Shown piece after piece: positions 27,394-35,400 of a stretch of DNA of 64,000 bases. The notes beneath the pieces were generated by a model. That model was not told the origin of the DNA. It worked only from the letters and a program-made list of their open reading frames with translations, and did not search any database. Positions within the stretch are counted from its first letter, which is position 1, and the number at the start of each line of letters is the position of its first letter. The position numbers were made by a program, and so were the translations under genes. Source of the DNA: Sunxiuqinia indica (GTDB lineage: Bacteria > Bacteroidota > Bacteroidia > Bacteroidales > Prolixibacteraceae); contig NZ_WVEM01000011.1 of assembly GCF_009847015.1 (NCBI RefSeq), forward strand, positions 87,184-151,183. Direction: 5' to 3'.

Positions 27394-29499
27394 ATGACAA
27401 AATTAAACTACATTTTATTCATAGTACTGATGTGTTCTTGCAGTAAGAAACAAACAATTGATTATCCTGTCACCCAAAAAGGAGATGTTGAAGATACTTA
27501 TTTCGAAACCGTTGTTGAAGATCCATATCGTTGGTTGGAAGATGACAATTCGGAAGAAACAGCCGAATGGGTGAAAGCTCAAAACAATGTCACTTTTGAT
27601 TATTTAAACTCGTTGCCAAATCGTGACGAAATCAAGCAGCAGTTAACAAAGCTGATGGACTATCCGAGGCACGGAAAACCATTTAAAAAGGCCGGTAAAT
27701 ATTTCTTTTTCAAGAACGATGGTCTTCAAAATCAAAGTGTGCTTTACATGACTGAGGCGTTGAATGAAAAGGCTCAGGCGGTTTTGGATCCGAATACCTT
27801 TTCAGAAGACGGAACGATCGCTTTGTCCGGGACTGAACTGTCCGAGGATGGGAAATACCTCGTTTATATGATTGCCAAATCCGGTTCCGATTGGAATGAG
27901 ATTTTTGTAAAAAACATTGAGACAGGAGAGAAGCTGAGCGACCATATTGAGTGGGTGAAATTTTCAGGCCTGGCCTGGTATAATAATGGGTTTTACTACA
28001 GTGCTTACGATGAACCCAAAGAGGGCGATGAGTTGTCTGCATCCAATCAATTCCAAAAAATATACTACCATAAGTTGGGAACTTCGCAGGAAGAAGATGA
28101 GTTGATTATGGCTGATGAGACAAACCCAAAACGAATGTTTGGTGTAGGAATCACCGATGATAAGCGTTTCTTGCTGGTGTCCATGAGTGAAGCTTCACAT
28201 GGGAATGCCCTGTCGGTAAAAGATCTTTCAAAAAAGGGTTCGGATTACATTCCATTGATGAAAGAAATCGAGTATGAATTTCATACCCAGGAGAATATTG
28301 GTGACGATCTGTTTGTGTTGACCAATTATAAAGCACCCAAGTACCGCCTGGTAAAAATCAACATCAACAAACCCGAAGAGAAAGATTGGGTTGAGGTTAT
28401 TCCGGAAGGGGATGAAATACTGCAAGGGACAAGTTTTGTGGGCGGTAAAATTGTAGCCGATTACATGGAGAATGCACACAGCGTCGTCGAAGTGTATAAT
28501 TATGATGGCACATTTGATTATAAAATAAATTTACCCGGAATTGGTAGTGTCAGCGGTTTCTCTGGTAAAAAAGATGAATCTGTTGCTTTTTATAGCTATT
28601 CATCCTATAATACTCCGGGCGAAATTTACCAGTACGACTTTAATAAAAAGGAATCCGAGCTGTTTTATCGCCCTGCAGTAACGTTTAATCCCGATGATTT
28701 TGTAGTAAAACAAACGTTTTTCGAATCGAAGGATGGAACGCGTGTTCCGATGTTTATCGTGCACAAAAAAGGAATTGAGTTAGATGGCGATAATCCTACT
28801 TTGCTGTATGGCTATGGTGGATTTAATGTCAGCCTGACACCCGCATTTTCCGCTACCCGGATGGCTTTTATGCAAAATGGAGGAGTTTATGCGGTGGTAA
28901 ATTTACGTGGAGGTGGCGAGTACGGAGAGGATTGGCATCAGGCAGGAACAAAGCTGAATAAGCAAAATGTGTTCGACGATTGTATTGCGGCTGCCGAACA
29001 TTTGATTGCTGAGAAATATACTTCAAAAGAAAAACTGGCCTTGATGGGCGGTTCGAATGGCGGCTTGCTGGTTGGTGCGGTAATTAATCAACGCCCTGAT
29101 TTGTTCAAAGTGGCTTTGCCGGCTGTTGGAGTGATGGACATGCTCCGCTTTCATAAGTTTACCATTGGCTGGGCTTGGGCCGGCGATTATGGAACCAGCG
29201 AAGACAGCAAAGAGATGTTTGAGTATTTGCATGGTTATTCGCCTTACCACAATATCAAAAAAGGAGTTGATTATCCGGCGGTGCTGGTAACAACTGCCGA
29301 CCATGATGACCGTGTTGTTCCCGCACACTCGTTTAAATACATTGCCCGTTTACAGGAATATCACACCGGGCCAATGCCAACTTTGATTCGTATTGATGTA
29401 AAAGCCGGCCATGGAGCAGGAAAACCCACTGCCAAGGTGATCGAGGAATATACCGATGTTTGGTCGTTTATGCTTTATCATTTAGATGTTGAGATGTAA
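27394..29499 (+). CDS. Prolyl oligopeptidase (S9A) family serine peptidase, probable lipoprotein
   Basis: A 701-residue protein. The N-terminus has a short hydrophobic stretch ending MCSCSKK, probably lipidated at Cys16. The propeller begins with the S9A mark VEDPYRWLEDDNSEETAEW. The catalytic alpha/beta-hydrolase has NLRGGGEYGEDWHQAG, the nucleophile in MGGSNGGLLVG (Ser about 554), the Asp in TADHDDRVVP and the His in KAGHGAGKPT. It cleaves short peptides after proline, probably in the periplasm. It is followed by a terminator. Confidence 0.9.
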   Translation: MTKLNYILFIVLMCSCSKKQTIDYPVTQKGDVEDTYFETVVEDPYRWLEDDNSEETAEWVKAQNNVTFDYLNSLPNRDEIKQQLTKLMDYPRHGKPFKKAGKYFFFKNDGLQNQSVLYMTEALNEKAQAVLDPNTFSEDGTIALSGTELSEDGKYLVYMIAKSGSDWNEIFVKNIETGEKLSDHIEWVKFSGLAWYNNGFYYSAYDEPKEGDELSASNQFQKIYYHKLGTSQEEDELIMADETNPKRMFGVGITDDKRFLLVSMSEASHGNALSVKDLSKKGSDYIPLMKEIEYEFHTQENIGDDLFVLTNYKAPKYRLVKININKPEEKDWVEVIPEGDEILQGTSFVGGKIVADYMENAHSVVEVYNYDGTFDYKINLPGIGSVSGFSGKKDESVAFYSYSSYNTPGEIYQYDFNKKESELFYRPAVTFNPDDFVVKQTFFESKDGTRVPMFIVHKKGIELDGDNPTLLYGYGGFNVSLTPAFSATRMAFMQNGGVYAVVNLRGGGEYGEDWHQAGTKLNKQNVFDDCIAAAEHLIAEKYTSKEKLALMGGSNGGLLVGAVINQRPDLFKVALPAVGVMDMLRFHKFTIGWAWAGDYGTSEDSKEMFEYLHGYSPYHNIKKGVDYPAVLVTTADHDDRVVPAHSFKYIARLQEYHTGPMPTLIRIDVKAGHGAGKPTAKVIEEYTDVWSFMLYHLDVEM

Positions 29500-29540
29500 A
29501 GCTGAATTTATAATTCAACAAGAAATATTGTACTTTGATG

Positions 29541-29576
29541 TCCCGGGAGTGAAAAAGCTGCCGGGATTTTTTTTGT
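29541..29576 (+). terminator. Intrinsic terminator after the S9 peptidase gene
   Basis: TCCCGG (29541-29546) pairs with CCGGGA (29561-29566) and is followed by eight or more T residues. It is about 40 bp after the stop. The following 280 bp up to 29859 hold no gene that I can recognise. Confidence 0.75.
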
Positions 29577-29859
29577 TATGAAGATCAATTATTTATTTAG
29601 AGTCTCACCGCCTTTTTTGATTTCATTTCGCACATCTCGTTATTGTCAGGCAGGCCACCCCCGATTTCTTTCACGACAGTGTTGCCGCACTATTTGATCT
29701 AGAATCATGTAATAGCAAAGGGCAACGTATCTCAAATCAAAATTATTAACAAAATAGTTAAGAAACATTTGTTCTATTTAAAATAAATGTGATAACTTAT
29801 GTCTTGTTAATTAAGGTTCGTCAATTATCATTTTATCCTAACCCTGAAATTTTAAAATA

Positions 29860-30318
29860 ATGGAAAATCAAATTAATGTTGAGTTATTGGCTGAAGACCT
29901 GGATTTGATCCTTCAGTCCATTGTAACGATTCGCGAAAAAATGCCTTTCCTGGTGAGGCTAACACCAGAAGAAAAGAAAACACTGGCCATGATGGATGAC
30001 GGGCGCGCCCCGTTCACGGAAAAGGCCATTGACTATGCCGGACATGAACCCGCTCTGAATCCGAATGAAACCCTGTTGGATGAATCCCGTAAAGATATCT
30101 CATTGTATGAAAGCCTGGGCAGTGTTGAGCGGGAGTTAAGCCGTTTGACGGAGATGGTCTCCGATACCCGTATGCTGGCCGGCGCCGAAGCCTACGAAAC
30201 AGCCCGCATCATATACAAAATGGCCAAAATTGCCGCGTCCATGAGTGTTCCGGGAACCAAAACAATTGTAGACGACCTTGGAAAGTTGTACCAAAGACAA
30301 GGCAAAACGCAGAAATAA
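29860..30318 (+). CDS. Helical MEN-x-IN family protein (paralogue 1)
   Basis: A 152-residue, all-helical soluble protein with no signal peptide. It is paralogous to the product at 59990-60463. Shared landmarks are the start MEN-x-IN, LTPEEKKTLAMMDDG and APFTEKAIDY in the middle, and the C-terminal AGAEAYETARIIYKMAK then SVPGTKTIVDDL. I recall similar hypothetical proteins as widespread in Bacteroidota, without known function. It is followed by a terminator, a 42-nt tandem array and a 114-bp conserved block, the same order as at the second locus. Confidence 0.8.
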   Translation: MENQINVELLAEDLDLILQSIVTIREKMPFLVRLTPEEKKTLAMMDDGRAPFTEKAIDYAGHEPALNPNETLLDESRKDISLYESLGSVERELSRLTEMVSDTRMLAGAEAYETARIIYKMAKIAASMSVPGTKTIVDDLGKLYQRQGKTQK

Positions 30319-30349
30319 CAATCATTTACAGAACCTTGTTAACAAGAGA

Positions 30350-30388
30350 AAATCTCCGGGATGCCGTCATTTCCGGAGATTTTTTTTA
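30350..30388 (+). terminator. Intrinsic terminator after paralogue 1
   Basis: AAATCTCCGG (30350-30359) pairs with CCGGAGATTT (30373-30382) across a 13-nt loop, followed by further T residues. It separates the protein gene from the downstream tandem array, so the array is probably not normally part of the same mRNA. Confidence 0.8.
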
Positions 30389-30473
30389 TCTCTTGGTTTA
30401 TATGAAAACCGGCCTTTGTAAAGCCGGAGGAAGAAGAACAGGCCTTTTATTGGGCTTTATGGCCAAACACTGT

Positions 30474-30683
30474 TTGAAAACTAATTCCTGTTTTAACACT
30501 GAAAACAAGTCTGAAATGAAAAGCAGTTCTTAATTTGACCTCAAATTCAAGGTCGAAATGAAAACCAGTTTACAGTTTGACCTTAAAACCGGGGTCAAAA
30601 TGAAAATTAGTTCAGCTTGTCTCCTCGAAGTTGATCTTCCGATGAGAACCAGTTTATGTTTTGACCCTGAAATTACCCTCCGG
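30474..30683 (+). repeat. 42-nt tandem array (five units) at locus 1
   Basis: Five consecutive 42-nt units start at 30474, 30516, 30558, 30600 and 30642. Units 2-5 begin ATGAAAAGC, ATGAAAACC, ATGAAAATT and ATGAGAACC. Two of them contain inverted TTTGACC ... GGTC arms. Read in frame each unit is 14 codons (MKTSLQFDLKTGVK in unit 3), but unit 2 has an internal TAA, so a continuous protein is not made today. The phase of 14 codons is kept across that stop. Flanking sequence back to 30400 (MKTGLCKAGGRRTG) looks like a further decayed unit. Confidence 0.75.
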
Positions 30684-30812
30684 CTGTTCAATTGTATTAC
30701 TTCCGACAGCGTTTACAAACGGCAACACCCCGCTATTCGTATTTTCCGCTAAAGAGCTTCGGTTTCTGACAATAACTTTGCTCCAGAAGATATACTCCGG
30801 GGCTAACCCGGT

Positions 30813-30926
30813 ATTAATCCCGGGGTTAGTCATCGCACCAGAGTGTCCGGGCTTTAGCCCATAACTCCATCTTGTTGAATATCAACTGTTCTATTTTCAT
30901 TCGTTTCTTGCATCACCCAAGTTTTT
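30813..30926 (+). repeat. 114-bp conserved palindrome-bearing block, copy A
   Basis: From 30813 to 30926 the sequence matches 61051-61164 with about five or six mismatches by eye. It contains CGGGCTTTAGCCC (30848-30860), nearly a palindrome, and half of a CCGGGG/CCCCGG inverted repeat at its left edge. No reading frame explains the conservation. The remaining sequence 30927-31249 has no gene except a hairpin at 31170-31192. Confidence 0.8.
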
Positions 30927-31169
30927 ATTTTTCCCGGACAACAGTGAAATTTTTTCTTGTTTTAATCTGATCTAAATACAAATCAGCCTCTTCTAAAAAA
31001 AAATTGAAACAGGATTTTTTCATGAACTGCTTTGTTTTCGTGATGAACTATACTGTATAGCTCATGAATAAATATATATGGTTAAATTGGTGGGAGGGGA
31101 GAGCTATTGGACTCTGTTCTATGAGGGTTACCTTTTACGTAAAAACGGAACTAAAAAGAGATAAAGAAA

Positions 31170-31192
31170 GATACCGCACAAAAGGCGGTATC
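31170..31192 (+). other. Hairpin ahead of the Rhs operon
   Basis: GATACCGC (31170-31177) pairs perfectly with GCGGTATC (31185-31192) over a 7-nt loop, followed by TCATTTTC. It may be a terminator or leader hairpin about 57 bp upstream of the S74-domain gene; no gene clearly ends just before it. Confidence 0.4.
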
Positions 31193-31249
31193 TCATTTTC
31201 AAATTATTCATTAATTGGGAGCGGCAACTCCCCAAAAACATTCAAAAGT

Positions 31250-31876
31250 ATGAAAAAGATTTTACTTCTGGCTGTATTCAGCCTGGTTGTTGGTTCGTTA
31301 AGTGCTCAAATTAAAGTAAACAGCACCGGAAAAGTTGGTATTAACAATACCAGCCCAAGTTATCAGTTGGATGTTAGCGGAACTTTCCGAGTTTCCAACA
31401 GTGGCAATAGTATAATCTTTGAATATGGAGCACTATCTCCCTCATATTCTAGCTACTGCTCACTAGGTACATATGGAAATATGTGGGAAGCCCTCTTTGC
31501 TTCTAATGCTTATTTTTCTTACTCCCCAACCATTTTGTCCGATATCAACGCAAAAACCGATGTCAAGGATCTTCCGGATGCAAAAAATAAGCTACTTACA
31601 TTACGACCTGTTTCCTATAAACTAAAACCAACGTATAAAGGCAATGAAAAAGCAGACGTCAAGATTGCGGAAAAGGCGGAGAAAGATCAACTTGGCTTAA
31701 TAGCCCAGGAGGTACAAGAGGTATTCCCCGAGATTGTTTCGGAAAGAGAAGACGGTGCATTGGGAATTCGCTATACCGAGCTTATCCCTGTTTTGATTAA
31801 AGCCATGCAGGAACAGCAGGCTGAGATTGATGATTTAAAGGCAAGGATTGAAAAACTTGAAAATGCTACAAAATAA
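31250..31876 (+). CDS. Secreted tail-fibre-like protein with C-terminal S74 intramolecular chaperone domain
   Basis: A 208-residue protein started at ATG 31250, where MKKILLLAVFSLVVGSLSAQ is a clean signal peptide. The frame runs further upstream but without family-like sequence. KVGINNTSPSYQLDVSGTFRV is the beta-helical stalk typical of phage tail fibres. ILSDINAKTDVKDL begins the peptidase S74 domain (about residues 98-190), with QLGLIAQEVQEVFPEIV. The C-terminus is a coiled coil (QQAEIDDLKARIEKLENA). S74 domains trimerise fibres and then cleave themselves off. It is probably the first gene of the Rhs operon (5 bp to the next gene). Confidence 0.85.
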   Translation: MKKILLLAVFSLVVGSLSAQIKVNSTGKVGINNTSPSYQLDVSGTFRVSNSGNSIIFEYGALSPSYSSYCSLGTYGNMWEALFASNAYFSYSPTILSDINAKTDVKDLPDAKNKLLTLRPVSYKLKPTYKGNEKADVKIAEKAEKDQLGLIAQEVQEVFPEIVSEREDGALGIRYTELIPVLIKAMQEQQAEIDDLKARIEKLENATK

Positions 31877-31881
31877 TTGCC

Positions 31882-32343
31882 ATGAGAAAACTATCCATTC
31901 TTTTGACATTTTCGCTATTTCTTATCGTAGGTGCCAAATACAATGCTACAGCACAAACTACCTATTATCGTTACCAATTCTCATATGATGATGATGGCAA
32001 TAGGGAGAAAAGAATATATGTTGGGACGCAGTTAAAAAGTGCGACAATCGAAAATCCTATAGCCTTTGATGAAAGCGAACCTGCAATTGACAAAATAGGT
32101 TTTGATCAGATAAAAATCTATCCTAATCCTACCAAGGGAAATCTAATTGTGGAGATGCCGGATCTGGAAGGTGATAAAGCTCAGATTCGGGTTCTCAATC
32201 TTCAAGGGAAGCAAATAATTAGCAGTATGGCTTTTCCTAATTCCAGGAATTCGATTGATCTGACTCACTTCTCTTCAGGCATGTACGTTATGACTATCTG
32301 TGTCGGTTCTGAATGCTCAGACTGGAAAATCATAAAAGAATAA
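31882..32343 (+). CDS. Small secreted protein with YD-like motif and type A T9SS sorting domain
   Basis: A 153-residue protein. A signal peptide (residues 1-25, ending ATAQ) is followed by YRYQFSYDDDGNREKRIYVG, which resembles one Rhs YD repeat. The last about 75 residues are a type A T9SS C-terminal domain: IKIYPNPTKGNLIVEM, then IRVLNLQGKQI and FSSGMYVMTI. The downstream Rhs protein has no T9SS tail, so this small protein may be its surface anchor or a processed remnant (inference). It is 79 bp upstream of the Rhs gene. Confidence 0.8.
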   Translation: MRKLSILLTFSLFLIVGAKYNATAQTTYYRYQFSYDDDGNREKRIYVGTQLKSATIENPIAFDESEPAIDKIGFDQIKIYPNPTKGNLIVEMPDLEGDKAQIRVLNLQGKQIISSMAFPNSRNSIDLTHFSSGMYVMTICVGSECSDWKIIKE

Positions 32344-32422
32344 TGTCTTGTCACATAATTTTATTCACGGAAGAACCTGCATTTTGAGTAGGTTCTAATC
32401 TAAATATATCAATAATAAACAT

Positions 32423-35400
32423 ATGAAAATGAAATATTTATTAATCGTCGCTGCGATGATGAGTATTGTTTCAGGTTTCAGCCAGGAATTTGACATTATA
32501 TTGGGTTCTCCTGAGTCTGGAACAAAAACCCATCAAGCGAGAAATAGCATCACTTTCGACAATAATTACTCCTATACTCCTAGCGGAGGCACATTGACTG
32601 CGGAAATTGTAGATCCTGTCGTGGGAGGAACTGTTTCTTATTCAAGCACTGTTGACCCAATGAGCCGATCATTAAACACATCATATCTTGTTGGCGCAAC
32701 TAACGGGGCATTTAATGTTGATGCATTAGGCCGTGGGACTTATACGATTCCTTTTCAGGTACCCGAAGGGGTTGGCGGCTTTGCCCCATCTCTTTCATTA
32801 ACGTATTCAAGCAATGGTGGAAACGGCATTGCAGGGGTCGGTTGGAATATTGGAGGTCTTTCGGTTATAACCCGCAGCCCTAAAACCTATTATCACGATG
32901 GTTCAAATGTTGGTGTAGACTTAACTTCAACAGATAGGTTTTCTCTCGACGGACAACGTTTGATTTGTGTTGCCGGTTCATATGGCGCCAACAACTCGGT
33001 GTACCGGACAGAAATTGATAACTTTTCAAAAATTACCTGTCTTACTGATGGCACTTCAACCCCGAAACGATTTCTTGTCAAGACCAAAAGTGGTGAAACC
33101 GTTGAATATGGCTATGAAGGAGACTCTGACCAAACCATTGATGGGCTGACAGAGGAAGTAAGCTGGTACGTTGACAAACGAACCGATCTTTATGGAAATA
33201 TCATGGAATACAATTACATAAAGCAATTTGGGCATAATTATCTCGCAGAAATAAAGTATGGTTCCAATTCCGTTACTTTTTATTATAAAGATCGAACAGA
33301 TAAACAAACAAACTATTTCGCTGGAGGTACCTTGCAGCAAAACTTGATTCTCGACAAGATTGAGATGAGATACAATTCAACTCTGATAAAGAAATATGAA
33401 TTGAAATATAACTACCATAGTACAACCTATGGCAGCACCTCTGTTTTGAATGAGGTAGTTGAATATGGAACAAATAACAGTCGGTATAACTCAACCGCTT
33501 TTTCCTACGAATATCCTACGAACTCAGTTTCCAATTATCCCTACTTGGAATACAACAGTTACATCTCAACGAACTACACTCAATATCGGGGAGACTACAA
33601 CGGAGATGGAAGAGACGACATTTTTACGGTAAGCAAATCAAATCGGAAGTCCTGGAGATTATATTATGGATCTGATTATGGTGGGTTCACTTATAAGACA
33701 TCAGGAAGTGCTGCATTCGAAATTGATCAGGTTATACCAACTGATCTAAATGGTGATGGGATGCAGGATTTAATGTTTAGGTGCTTTGTTGAGAGGGCTT
33801 ATCACTATGGTTATGGTGTGAGTGATCTTTATGTCTTTTACTACGCTCTTAGTAGTGACGGTTCTATACAGACGCCTCAGAATTTCACCACAGCATATTA
33901 CTCATATTCTACATTGTCAGGAGTTAGAATTGAGGATGCAATTATTGAAAATGCTTCAACAGATTTTGACGGTGACGGCTTGGACGATATGTTCATTAGA
34001 ACTTATAATTCATGGAAAGTGTTCGGATTTACTTTCAATGGATCTTCATTATCCTTTTCCGAGAAAATAACTGGTTCTGGAGGTTTGCCTGGTGATATCC
34101 TCAAATTTGGAGATTTTAACGGTGATGGCAAAACAGATTTGTACACCTTTGATGCAAATGGATTAAAAGTATATGCTATTGATGGAAGTACACTCAATTT
34201 GCTAAAGTCTGAATCTATTCCTAAAAAAGATCATCACTTTCAAGTGGGAGATTTCAATAGTGATGGGAAAACGGATATTTTTATTTACGGCTATACAACA
34301 TCCGACTGGTCAAATTGGCAAATGCGTTTGTCAACAGGTACAGGATTCAAGATTAACTACATTGCTCGAAAAAAAGCAAACCTTAAAGATGACAATGTAC
34401 TTACCGGTGATTTTAATGGAGATGGCCGTACAGATATATTGGCTTTGAGTGAAAATACAAGCGGTAATCCAAGGCAGTATTACTTTATTACCAAACCCAA
34501 TGGAACTGATATGAGTAGCGAATATTACGATCGATCGGAATATGCCAAAGACCGGGATTTTACACTTGGGGATTACGATGGAAACGGACAGACTGATATT
34601 CTGGTCACCAGATCCACAAACCAGTTTTATCGTGGCATACTTGATGATAAGACAAACATTCTGCTTTCGAGAATCGCCGATGGATTAAATAATACCACAA
34701 GTATAAGCTATCGAAGATTAGACGGGGCATACAGTGATTATACTAAAGGCAGTTCAAGTCCGGCATTTCCGGTTTTTACTTACATGGGACCATTAAATGT
34801 AGTAAGTGAGTATTGGATAAACGGGGGAGGGGCGGTATCTCCGGATTATTCTTATACAGGGCTAAAAATACACCGTCAAGGGAAAGGGGCCCTTGGATAC
34901 GAACAGATTGTTGTAGAGGACACCTACCAGGGAACCAAAACCGAAACAAACTCCGGTTACGATGCCACATATTATTATCCAACAGTACTATCAACAAAAA
35001 GCTATGTTGATGATGATTTGGTCGGTTATAATAGAAATGAGTGGGATCATGACATAACTAAATCGAAAACAGTTGGCAATGTTGATCCTATTTTCCCCTA
35101 TATTGATTATACTCTAAACCGTAATGTTTTAAAAGGGCAACAGGACTCTAGCACCTATGCCTACGATCCTATAATCAAAGGTAGTTTAGAAAAAGCCATA
35201 CAGAAATTTGACAACGGGGTGACTAAAACCGTTACAAATACCTACTATCCGAATGACGAAGATGTAAGCTGGTACATCGGAAGGTTAAAAGAGTCAACCG
35301 TCAAATATGAAAAAAGCGGCGAGACTACTATTTCTGACAAAACAACCTTTACTTATTACAACGATGGGAAGCTAAAACCCGATTTTGTGCGGTATCACGT

